64,000 bases of DNA, from positions 17,179,001-17,243,000 of the forward strand of contig OX637332.1 in NCBI GenBank assembly GCA_951799405.1. The letters run 5' to 3'. Shown in pieces: positions 54,695 to 64,000 of this stretch. Position numbers and translations under genes: made by a program. This stretch comes from Agapetus fuscipes. Taxonomy: Eukaryota > Arthropoda > Insecta > Trichoptera > Glossosomatidae. The notes beneath the pieces were generated by a model. That model worked only from the letters and a program-made list of their open reading frames with translations, searched no databases and was not told where the DNA came from. The stretch's first letter is position 1, and each line of letters begins with the position of its first letter.

Positions 54695-55035
54695 TCTGAA
54701 ATCGAAGTTGCTAAGGTATATTACATTTAAGATAAATATAACTTGCATTCCCATAAGCAACCTCGTATAAATTCGTGCTTAAACATTGTGGACTTACAAA
54801 ATAACTGATTTCAAATCAATATATCTATTCAAAATAGATAAAAAAAATTAGTCGCCAACATTGCAGATCCATTGCCATTTTTTTCGGTCCTCAAATCTTT
54901 TTTTTATTTCATTCTGAATTATAACCTTTTACACACAAGCTCTTCTATTATTAGGTCTCTGGATATTCCACTCATTCGCTATTTCACGAATTTAGTACCT
55001 ACACCCATACGTTTCTCAATCTTTCTATACCTAGA
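54695..55035 (-). mobile_element. RTE-like LINE 3' end, old copy
   Basis: A decayed module with a large internal deletion (54695-54830) is joined to the coding end (54840-55035), antisense to the window. The complement of KKWxxI is near 54870, then the CCAGAGTCATAA-type block and the CATACCTTTCTCGGTCTTCC-type block, with many substitutions and frame breaks. Confidence 0.7.
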
Positions 55036-57889
55036 CACCTGGTACTACTAGATATTTTAACAAAAATTAACACTTAAAAATCGTTCTGAATCGATTAACG
55101 AGGATTAGGCATCGATTCTATCTCTCAAAAAAATTGGGGCTCTTTACACACTTTGAAATTTTGTAAATTATTATTTGTGGCTCTTCCAATTCAAAAGGTT
55201 GCCGACCTCTGGTCTTTTCTGATGATTCTAAATTCGGTAAAAACTATGCAATGACTAAAAAAAGTAATTTATCAGTCATTTCGCTGGCTGTATTTTTTAT
55301 TTACACGACATATTTCTGAATTTGTGAGTTTTGTTTTTATTATTTTAGTAAGTTTAAATAAAATAGTAAGTATAAAATACCTTTTAACATAAAACTCTTT
55401 TTTGTTATATCTGCCACTTTTTTTGACCGGTTATTTCCGTATATGTTGGACAAACTTCCAGAATAATGGTTATTTTCATTCTAACTGAGCACGAATTTTC
55501 TAAACATCGTTGACCTTATTTAAAAAAGTGTTGGGAGATAATTAATCTACTGCCCTTTAATTTGTCAAGATTTCGTCCAAATGACTTTTCTAAAGACCAA
55601 GAGAAGGTTTTCCACGAAATTACTTTTTTTGGCATAACTTTACAAAATAAAAGGGTGGTCGAATGAATTCTGAAAGAATTTACCATAAAATTCGTAGCAC
55701 TAAAAACATTAATAAAAATATATTTAGTGATTATAAATTTGGCAATTAGGTGGTACTTCTATGAAATATTCTCAAATATCTAAGTATTCCTCAATAAAAA
55801 AAATACTTAAAAGCATATTCGACCTACTATTGTAAAGGAGTACAACTTGTTAAACAGTAAGTACTGAAATAAGTGCTGAAACTGATAAAATTATTTTTTG
55901 TTTAGATTATTTAGTGATTTGCATTCCACAAAATTAGAACCTGAACACATATAGAATAATATCAAGTAGGTTCAACACCCAACGTTTACAAACGTTGACC
56001 CTATTTACAATGTCAAATAGGCACATTGGCCAATTTATGCAAATTACCCGATACCCATGCTAATAGTTGACAGAGTTCACCTTAATTTCCCGTGTGTCAA
56101 AATATACGTCGTGACAGCTTCTTGTGACGTTGTCAAACAATGATTAATATGAAAATAATAGGCGGCAATTAGAAGGGTCAACCTAGCCTGGGTGCCTTTG
56201 CAGAAAATACGCTCATATTATATGTGAGGATATCGGTGTGAGAATGAATGTGGAAGTCAGGAGAGCCGTACAGGAAACAAGTAAGTGAAATATCTGATAC
56301 TGCGCCTCACTGCCAGCCAATTAGGTGGTCTAGAAACTGCAATTCAGAACATTTATCGAATAAGCATAAAATCAAAGGAAATGAATGAAAATTCTGGTGT
56401 GGGATGTTTTTCATTTTGATTTCAATTTTTAGACTTTGGATAATTTATTTGTGCCAGAAAAGCTTTGCAATTGTGTAAGAAAGTTTAATTATAGAATAAT
56501 AAAAGATAACCGTTTATAAATTTTATATAATACTGTTATGATTTTACTTGAGGTTCTTTTGATTAAACAACGATCTGTTTATTTAAGAGCCCGCTTACAA
56601 AAAAATGTCCATTGTTTTAAAAAATATGTTTCTTAAACATTGAGTAAAAGGCCTAAGTAAAAAAGTGAAATTAATGAAAAAAATCAGCCGCAATTGATTT
56701 TTATCTAAATGGTAAATATATTTAAATTTTTTATATTCCTTTTACAAAATTACGCCACAAAAAAAATTGACAAAACTGTTTTTTTCACATTTTTTTCTTT
56801 TAATTTTGTTGTTTTATATTTTGGAAATGTTTTCTCCCTTCATAATTATGGAATGATACAATGTTTACAAAAATATGCAATTTAGGTAAGGTGATGTGAA
56901 CATTTTTTGACATAATATGAAGAAAAACTGAAAAAAGTTAATTTATTTAATTCTTCTAGAAAAGAGATTTTTGATATTATCTCAAAAACTGTTAACATAA
57001 CCTTAACTAAATTGCATTGATTTCTAGACATTGTAACTGTAACCTTGTCCACCCCTAGTGGAATGGCGGCAGAGTTACTGTTACAGTTACAACGTGGATT
57101 ATAGAACACAGAACAACACGTTATTATATTCTAGATTTAATAGTCATAGCAATTTATATTATCATCGCTCAGAATGTTATTTGAGTACAGGTGTCAGGGC
57201 TGTGAAATTGTACCATTGTTTTGGTGGTGAGATCCGACTGGGGCGTCTGCTATTATATTAATGGTGGTAGTGGGTACATGAGTCCTTTGAGGTGGCCACG
57301 GTCATTAAACGGCGTTGATGTAAATTTGCCAAACACAACTAATACACTAAATGTTATTCACTGACGTGTAATTAACTGAAACAACCGAGTGCAGCTTGGT
57401 AGTGACATGTGGGATTTAGTTAAAAAAGGGTAGCCTCTTCTCTATATCTATATCGATCTAACATTTAAAATCAATGCTATATACGTCTACCAAAACGGCT
57501 GAACTAATTTTGGTTGAATTTTTCATCACGTAGTTTTCTTTCGGTATGCATTTTGTGACTTTTTATGTTGGTCATTTTACAAATAAAAAAATGTTTCGGA
57601 ATAATCCTATTGTTTTCTCCATTTTATATATATATATTTTTTTCATTTGGTTTTTCCTTTTAATTTAAATGAATATTTTTTGATATTGAATATTTTGAAA
57701 TTTGAAAAAACTCCTTATAAATAGCGAGACATAAAGAATCCTTTGAAGTTTGATGGTGACCAAAAAATGAATAAAAATAATTGCACACTTTGTTTCTACT
57801 CAAATTTACTCAATCTAATGTTTGACGTAAGGCTTAATATCTTACCTACGAAAATAAACAAGTTTCATATTTCTAAACAACGCAGTGAA
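55036..57889. other. long AT-rich stretch without recognised genes
   Basis: At 56245-56290 a short open frame (MNVEVRRAVQET) ends at a good splice-donor-like AA|GTAAGTG. Nothing else supports an exon. The remainder shows only chance frames. Confidence 0.35.
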
Positions 57890-58100
57890 ACTTAAAGTTT
57901 GGTATGAAAACGATACTGTAAAAAATATTTCACTTTTCCAATGTCATCCCTGCTTCAGCGAAGACCGGCAATGGATTGCAAAGTTTATATTAATTAAATA
58001 TTTGTAAGCGCGAACTACACTTGTTGGTTTGTGGGCATACATCTGAGAGCTTTAAATGAATATATCCTTGCAACTTAGATTATAGGTTATAGATTGAGAT
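57890..58100 (+). repeat. RTE-LINE 3' module with internal deletion
   Basis: AAGTTTGGTATGAAAACGAT begins the unit. CATCCCTGCTTCAGCGAAGACC keeps the hairpin block, and the tail half from TTGTAAGCGCGAACTACACT to CAACTTAGATTATAGGTTATAG is near consensus. About 35 middle bases are lost. Confidence 0.75.
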
Positions 58101-58844
58101 TGAGTTTTTATTTTGAAAGTGTATAAAGGTACAAATATTCATAAGAAGATAAAAACGATTTGACAAAGAATATTTCATTCCCATTGTTGACAAAAATACA
58201 AAATAATTATCCGTTCGTGTATTTACATAGTTCTTATCAGGTACTTCACATTTTTGGTCTTGTTCCCTAAAGAGGTTCAGATAACCTTGAAAGGCTTATG
58301 TTAACCGGAAACGAAGTCACGAGGGACCGCAGATGAGAGTCATAATCCTTGAAATAAAGGAAATGACATGAGAACAAAAATACAAGCCGCTGTTTGCGGA
58401 ATTTATCCGCTACCTTAGTTTTTTTTTGTTGTTTTGTTTTGACTCATGTTTTTTTCAGTGATTTTTACAAGTAATGTAGTGTTGAAAGGGTTTTTTATCA
58501 TACTTTCAAGGATTACAATTTGCGGGCTCAATTTAATGAAAACTTTGATTAATTTATTTCCCACAAATTATTTTAAGATTCTGTTCACATTTGGTTCGAT
58601 TAAAGAGTGTCTTTTTAACTGTTAAGCAGCAAGTCCACCTGCTAAGCGTCTTGGGCTCAAGTAAAAACACACATATTTTGTAACAGTATCTTTGAGTGAA
58701 CGTTGTAATGGTTTTGAAACAAAACCCTTGAATATTTCGATAGGTTTTTTTTAAATTTAAATTATATTTTTAATGCTTCTGGGGATTTGAACAAGGTGTA
58801 TTCTGACTAGAATTTCTTGAAAATACAACACGTCCAATCAATCA
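58101..58844. other. AT-rich stretch without recognised features
   Basis: Nothing beyond chance frames was seen. Confidence 0.4.
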
Positions 58845-59070
58845 AATCTTTAATTTAAGTGTACAAGATATGTTAACACTTACCTAATACATGCCAGAAG
58901 CAGACATGTCTATTGTCTAAGCTCGCACTTGCACATGCCACATGTGTATCTATAAATAAAAATCCCAATCTCCAATGTACCCACTCTCTTGCCGCCCTGG
59001 CTGAGAAACGGATAACATAGGCCAAGTGAACCATTTTTTCAATATAGGTGGTTAGTCTATGAGTGAAAGA
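58845..59070 (-). repeat. RTE-LINE 3' module, diverged
   Basis: Reverse order: TTTAATTTAAGTGTACAAGA, AGAAGCAGACATGTC, GCACATGCCACATGTG, CTCTTGCCGCCCTGGCTGAG and AAGTGAACCATTTTTTCAAT. Confidence 0.65.
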
Positions 59071-59204
59071 AAACAAAAGTGAAAGTGACAAAGCTATGAG
59101 TGACCGAACAATTCATTCAATTCATTACAATACATTGAGTATACAACATTTAGAGAAAATCCCCTCGATCGTGTAAAAAGAAATATCTATGAGAGATAAA
59201 ATAG

Positions 59205-59740
59205 CACTCTTACTGTTATTCTATCGCCATTCCGCTACGGGTGGCCAAAGCCTCTGCAGAACTGCCTCCATTTCTTTCTATCCTGACATACCTCTTTTAA
59301 TTCATTCATATCCATCACATTTTCATGCATTTTCTTATTTTACGCTCACTTTGTATATGCCATTCTTTCATAATCTCCACAATCTGATCGCTCCACACTT
59401 TTCTCGATCATCCCTTACCTCTTTTTCCTTTCACACTTCCTCTGTGTATATACTTTGTCAGTCTATCATCATTCATTCTTTCCACATGCCAAAACCATCT
59501 CATCACATTCTTTTGAACCTTAACTTTCACATCCTCGTTCAACTTACATTCTTTATTTACCCATTCACTCCTTATTCTATCCTTCAGAGTTTTTCCTGTA
59601 ACGCTTCTCAATTGCTTTATTTCCACCGTACATACTTTATTCATTTCACTATCATTCACTGTCCATGCTTTACTTCCATACATCCAAGGCGGTAATAATA
59701 TGCCATTGTGTACCGCCATTCTCAGATCCATCATCAACCA
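59205..59740 (-). pseudogene. RTE-like reverse transcriptase C-terminal remnant, divergent subfamily
   Basis: On the minus strand MAVHNGILLPPWMYGSKAWT, then VCTVEIKQLRS, VMRWFWHVERMNDDRLTKYI and KGKRGKG align with the 857-1441 and 61891-62952 proteins at clearly lower identity. Frame breaks follow toward 59205. The plus-strand frame across the same bases is an antisense shadow rich in F, S and H. The 58845-59070 module is probably its 3' end. Confidence 0.75.
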
Positions 59741-60164
59741 CTTGTTCTTTGCTCTTAGTGAGTGATGTAGTACCTATCCATATATTTTTTGGATTGCACA
59801 ATTGAGGGGAGCTTATTTAATTTTTGATACTCTGGGTAAAGGTATTATTGCTACATTTCTTTGCTCAAAATCACAATCAAAGTGTAACTTTTAATACTGT
59901 TTAAATGGCATGTATATTACGAAAAAAAAAGTGACGTGTTGTGCTTGCGTGACGGGGTATTATGGCTCATCATGTAGGGTGCATAGAGCCGCAGTGCAGT
60001 TGTGGTGTATATTATATGTATACACCGGCCCATATATGTACTTGTGTACACATCACCGTGACAATGTGCCTTGGGAAGCACGAACGTCTATCTATGTGGG
60101 CAATGTTATACGCGGCTCTCCCATGCTCGACTAACGCGTCTACCCCTAGCATACACTCTGTGTC
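59741..60164. other. stretch without recognised features
   Basis: 59930-60140 is more balanced in composition and open in two plus-strand frames, but the translations are Cys/His/Met-rich without a motif I know. A GTATATTATATGTATAC near-palindrome lies at 60005-60022. Confidence 0.3.
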
Positions 60165-60600
60165 AACTCGACCATTGAAAACCTATGAAAACTTCAAAAA
60201 TATACCTAGTGAACTTTTTTGTTTCTATGCATCCACGAAAAAACTAAATTGTTGAGTTTAAACCTTTATGTACGTACTTTGGGATATTGTATTGCTGTGC
60301 CAAGTCAAAGGGCTAGCCTGTTAGAAACTCAATCATAGAAAACCTATGAAAACTTCAAAAGCATACCCAGTGAGCGTTTTAGTTTCTGTACATTTGTAGC
60401 AAAACAAAATGTTTGAGTTTAAACGTTTATATATATTCTTTGGGATATTATTAAGCTGAGACTAGCCAAAGGGAAAACATTTTAGAAACTAAAGCATAGA
60501 AAACCAATGAAAGCTTTAACAGCGCTTCTAGTGAGCATTTTAGTTTCTAATTATTTTGTACTAAACGATACGGTTGAGTCTACACGTAAAATTATACAAG
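60165..60600. repeat. tandem repeat, 161-base unit, three diverged copies
   Basis: Anchors ACCTATGAAAACTTC (60181), ACCTATGAAAACTTC (60342) and ACCAATGAAAGCTTT (60503) are exactly 161 bases apart. Each unit also has an AGTGARCRTTTTAGTTTCT-like block, a TTGAGTTTAAACG-like block and a TTTGGGATATT block. The copies are roughly three-quarters alike. Confidence 0.8.
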
Positions 60601-60774
60601 GTAAAGCTGAGTATGGCCATAGGGCTGACCTGATAATGGAATTATTTCGGTATGTGAGCGCCTGAGCCCACATCGTGGTACAGATTAAATGAAAATAATA
60701 ATAAACAACTTCATAAATATTTAAAAATATAAATGGTAAAACATTGTTTTAATTCACTTTATTTTATTTGTTTA

Positions 60775-60814
60775 TGCTCGAATATTTTCGCCTAATGAGG
60801 CATCTTCAAGAGCA
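60775..60814 (-). ncRNA. hammerhead-like motif, core-mutated
   Basis: The fold is the same as 36820-36859: stem I UGCUC/GAGCA, stem II GCCU/AGGC with loop CAUU, then GAA. The first core base is U, giving UUGAAGA instead of CUGAAGA. The invariant C3 is lost, so self-cleavage is unlikely. Confidence 0.45.
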
Positions 60815-61037
60815 GAATGGTTACAAATATATTTTTATAAAATAATTTTCAAAACAATTTTCAAAACAATTTTTTTTCAAAACAAAAGCAAAATTCATAG
60901 ACATTTTTTTTTTTAAACACAAATGTAAGATTCAAAAATGCATTATTGTTAGTTATAATAAAATTAAAATTTTTAATACAATAAAAATAAAATAAGTTAG
61001 TTAAATAAAATAATAATAATAACAAATAAAAAACAAA

Positions 61038-61305
61038 TTATTGCAATATTGGTGAAACATAAGGAATCTGCACATTCACTAAGTCTTTATTTTTATTTTT
61101 ATAGATTTCCAACGCTTCCAGAGCCATCAGTCTCCTCACTTCACACTCAGAGTGCATTACCTCTACATTGGTAATATCGAAAGTATGGTCTTTATCAATG
61201 CAATGGTCTGCCATCTCAGAGTATGCAGATAAGCCTCTGAGTGCTCTGGAATGTTCTTTAAATCTTGTGCGCACTGATCTCCCTGTCTCACCAATATATA
61301 AAGTC
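61038..61305 (-). pseudogene. Penelope-like GIY-YIG endonuclease fragment
   Basis: The frame from about 61305 reads TLYIGETGRSVRTRFKEHSR, then LRGLSAYSEMADHCIDKDH, VEVMHSECEVRRLMALEALE and ends at a stop near 61038. The YIGET block with the following RTRFKEH and the later AxH and LEAxEI positions is the GIY-YIG nuclease signature found at the C-terminus of Penelope-like elements. About 89 residues remain, starting inside the domain directly at the inverted terminal repeat. The reverse transcriptase is absent, so the fragment is not functional for transposition. Confidence 0.75.
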
Positions 61306-61890
61306 TCATTAGGCGAAAATATTCGAGCATAAACAAATAAAATAAAATGAATTAAAACAATGTTTTACCATTTATATTTTTAAATATTTATAAAAATGGA
61401 ATTTCACTGTGTTAACAGATCAACACTAAAAAATATTATAAACAACTTCCATTCACTATGTATTGTAAATTTAAACGCTAGAAGCATGTGCCTCTTTGTA
61501 TCTACAAGCTTCAGCAGTTCTATAATCTATAATCTATAATCTAAGTTGCGAGGATATATTCATTCAGAGCTCTCAGATGTATGCCCACAAACAAACACGT
61601 GTAGTTCGCGCTTACAAATGCTGATTGTGTACTAACAAATAAAATCCAAACCTCAAATGAACATAAGCCCTGCAACTCTTGCCGACATTCCCTGAAACAG
61701 GGGTGACATTGGCAAAGTGAACCATTTTTTACAGTATGGGTGGTCAACCTCATACCAACCTATAAGTCAAGGAATACGAGTGATAAATAACATTTAAGTA
61801 TAAGAAAACAACAAAACCTTAAAAATAAATCTATACAAATAAAGTCAAAAATGTCTTATGCAAAAAATGTAGCAAGCTAATAAACCAACA

Positions 61891-62952
61891 TTACAAATCA
61901 GCATTGCAGATTAGCCGCCACTTCTTTCTGTCCTTGCATACTTCTTTCATTTCATCCAGAGTCATAACTTTTTTCATACAAGCTCTCCTTTTATTATGAC
62001 TCTGGATATCCCATTCACTCGCTATTTCGAAAATTTGATCCATCCATACCTTTCTCGGTCTTCCTCTTCCACGACATCCATCAATTCTTGCAGCATATAC
62101 TTTCTTCGTCAATCTTTCATCACTCATTCTCTCCATGTGCCCGAACCATCTCAACATACTTCTTTTAATCTTCACTTTCACACTTTCCCTTACACCACAT
62201 TCTTCTCTTACAAAATCATTCCTCACCCTGTCACTTCGTTTTTTCCCAATCATACTTCTTAGATAGTCCATTTCTACTGTATGGACTTTACTAATTTCCC
62301 TTTCACTCACCGTCCAGGCTTCACTTCCATACATCAAGGTGGGCATTAGTATACCACCGTGCACCGCCAATCTAACATTTTTTGAGAGATTTTGGTTCCT
62401 GGCGATGCAAGCGGTCGCACCCAGTACACACCTGCCTTTCATTATTCTTCTTTCAAATTCACCGGACATTCTTCCATCTTTTTCAAACTTACTTCCCAGA
62501 TATACAAACTCATTTACGACATCAACATTCATTCCATTAATTTTAAATTCATAATTCATACTTTCATCATCTCTTTCAAAAATCAATACTTTCGTCTTAC
62601 TTGCATTCAACTTCAAATGGTTACCTAACAAAGCTTCATTCAATCTAGAGAGCATTGTTTGCAATTCTACTGCTGAATCAGATACAAGAACTGCATCATC
62701 TGCATACAATAGAACACTCACTTTGCTCTCTCCTATCATCAATCCACAATAATTAAGTCTAGCATCCCTGACACACTTGTCCATAACTATGTTAAATAGC
62801 CATGGACTCATCACACATCCTTGCCTCACACCCTTATACACTTCAAACCACTCACTATACTCACCATCAATACGGACACATGCCTTACTATTTTCATAGT
62901 TTGCATGCACCGCACCTAGGAGAGCCCCATTCTTGCTTTCAAAACATCCCAT
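61891..62952 (-). pseudogene. RTE-like reverse transcriptase, second half
   Basis: About 340 residues continue the polymerase after the frameshift: GVRQGCVMSPWLFNIVMD, VSVLLYADDAVLVSD with the catalytic YADD, LNASKTKVLIF, FVYLGSKFEKDGRM, then the C-terminal LMYGSEAWTV, LRWFGHMERM and GRGRPRKVWMDQ blocks, ending KKWRLICNADL. The first dozen residues from the nominal ATG at 62952 are out of register; true homology begins at LGAVHANYENS. Disruption appears limited to one small indel. Confidence 0.85.
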
Positions 62953-64000
62953 AACATACCTCTGTCCACTGAGTCAAAAGCCTTTTCCAGATCTACAAAG
63001 ACCGTGAACAGCTTCCGCCTCACCGACAATTGTTTTTCAACAAGTTGTCGTAGAGTAAAAATCTGATCAACACAGCCTCTACCGGCCATAAAGCCGGACT
63101 GTATATCGGAAATCCTTTCACTAGTAGTCAGAATCACATTTTTTATAATCATCTTACAGAAGACTTTTCCTGGTATACTGAGTAGACTGATTGGTCTGAA
63201 GTTCTGACAGTCTTTTTTGTCCCCTTTACCTTTGTAAATGGGAACAATGACTGCCTTCCTCCAATCCATCGATACTACTCCTGCATTCACACAAAGCTTA
63301 CATAATTCGTACATCCAATCTATCAAACATTCCCCTCCTGCTTTCAACATTTCACCATTTATACCATCAAACCCAGCAGACTTCCCATTCTTCAGACGTG
63401 AAATAGACACTTTAATTTCTTCTTTCAAAATATTCAATTCATTCTCTTCATCTATCTGTTCATAAATTCTTCTTTCACCCTGACCAAAAATTTCTTGAAA
63501 ATAGTTCTTCCATCTCTTGCATACTTCTTCATTCTCCCATACCATCTCACCGGCAGCACTTTTGACTCCTGGAGTGGTCAATGCAGAAGATTTATTTCTA
63601 TCCGCATTGATCCACCTCCAAAATTCCTTCTTACTGTCGGTGAAACTTCTGTTAATCCTTTCATCAATCTTTCTTTGTTCATTCATCTTGCTTTCATAAA
63701 TTATAGTCTTCGCCATTCTCTTAGCTATCTTATATTCGTCTTCTAGCTTTCTATCATTTCTATCATTCAGCCAATTTTCATAACACTTTTTCTTAACTTT
63801 CACAGCTTCTTTCACTCTATCATTCCACCAGGCATCTCCTTTCAATCTTCCACCTTTCGTTACCCCACATACTTTTTTAGCGCATTCAGTCATTCCTTCT
63901 TTCAGATCTTTCCACATACTTTCAATATTTTTTCCACACACGTTCTTCTCAAGTTCATTCACACTTAAAATTTTGTGGAGCTCTGATACATACTTCTCTT
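62916..64000 (-). pseudogene. RTE-like reverse transcriptase, first half
   Basis: This frame is open from the window edge to a stop at 62916 (at least 361 codons), so the apparent GTG start at 63962 is not a real start. A connecting region with DAWWNDRVKEAV and EFWRWINADRNK is followed by polymerase blocks: SRLKNGKSAGFDGINGEMLK, QNFRPISLLSIPGKVFCKMI, QSGFMAGRGCVDQIFTLRQL and VFVDLEKAFDSVDRGMLWDV. It then runs out of frame (KARMGLS) and stops. The missing part is completed in another frame by 61891-62952. Confidence 0.85.

Larger units (their letters stand above)
60705..61410 (-). mobile_element. Penelope-like element, 5'-truncated, with inverted terminal repeats
   Basis: The outer repeats (60705-60820 and the inverted partner 61306-61400) share ATAAATATTTAAAAATATAA, ATGGTAAAACATTGTTTTAA and GCTCGAATATTTTCGCC. 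Between them, on the minus strand, lie the GIY-YIG endonuclease end, an A/T-rich 3' UTR and the terminal repeat in sense orientation. Inverted or direct terminal repeats around 5'-truncated coding parts are typical for Penelope-like elements. The reverse transcriptase domain is missing. Confidence 0.75.
61522..64000 (-). mobile_element. RTE-like LINE, longest copy, continues beyond window
   Basis: On the minus strand the reverse transcriptase coding region enters from the right edge, is frameshifted near 62930 and ends at 61891. A 3' UTR, the complete 240-base module (61775-61540) and an AGATTATA-repeat tail (61522-61545) follow. An endonuclease domain would lie outside the window. The module is almost identical to 52930-53177, so this is a young copy. 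Confidence 0.88.

Noticed and set aside
57421..57660. Polypyrimidine and TATA-type runs as regulatory elements
   Set aside because: Such runs are common throughout this AT-rich window and have no associated gene.
59189..59695. 168-residue plus-strand open frame rich in Phe, Ser and His
   Set aside because: It is the antisense shadow of the RTE-like reverse transcriptase remnant on the minus strand, which has clear motifs.
1..64000. CRISPR arrays, bacterial operons or plasmid functions
   Set aside because: The content is clearly eukaryotic retroelement DNA, and no evenly spaced direct repeats with unique spacers occur. The 161-base and 237-base arrays are simple tandem repeats.

Overview
This window is AT-rich, repeat-dense eukaryotic DNA with no recognisable single-copy host gene. 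The mix of elements fits an invertebrate, most likely an arthropod or insect: RTE-like and CR1-like LINEs, a Ty3/Gypsy element primed by tRNA-Lys, a Penelope-like element with a GIY-YIG endonuclease, tRNA-derived SINEs and short inverted-repeat DNA elements. The species cannot be determined from what is visible. Most open frames in the window are short chance frames, or are antisense to LINE coding sequence.

The dominant family is an RTE-like LINE. Its longest copy runs on the minus strand from the right edge of the window to about 61522 and carries an open but frameshifted reverse transcriptase. Every copy ends in the same roughly 240-base 3' module, which closes with AGATTATA- or CTAAT-type tail repeats. 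About 29 copies of this module, in both orientations, are spread over the window. Coding remnants precede it at 857-1441, 2880-3382, 10620-10790, 20440-20505, 54840-55035 and 59205-59740.

The best-preserved structure lies at 24976-31934. Two 259-base LTRs that I read as identical, flanked by a CACT target duplication, bound a minus-strand Gypsy element. It has a tRNA-Lys primer site and a polypurine tract. It keeps only gag and the C-terminal end of integrase, joined by a large internal deletion. A CR1-like LINE with an intact endonuclease-reverse transcriptase frame of about 1142 residues sits inside it. That LINE has a 5' region of about 237-base tandem monomers and a 3' stem-loop. The same 3' tail is found on a tRNA-derived SINE (here SINE B), which suggests the SINE is mobilised by this LINE.

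Penelope-like remnants lie at 15300-15480, 36700-36935, 51520-51590 and 60705-61410. Their terminal repeats contain a sequence that folds as a type I hammerhead ribozyme. The copy at 36820-36859 has a full catalytic core.

Layout. 1-7740: SINEs A, B and C, three RTE LINE copies, a GC-rich inverted-repeat element and a nest of inverted-repeat DNA elements. 7745-10200: featureless AT-rich DNA apart from one decayed SINE. 10200-24800: RTE modules, SINE A copies, Penelope repeats and small duplications. 24976-31938: the Gypsy/LINE nest. 31939-61500: long AT-rich stretches with scattered modules, SINEs and CR1-like 3' ends. 61522-64000: the long RTE-like LINE.
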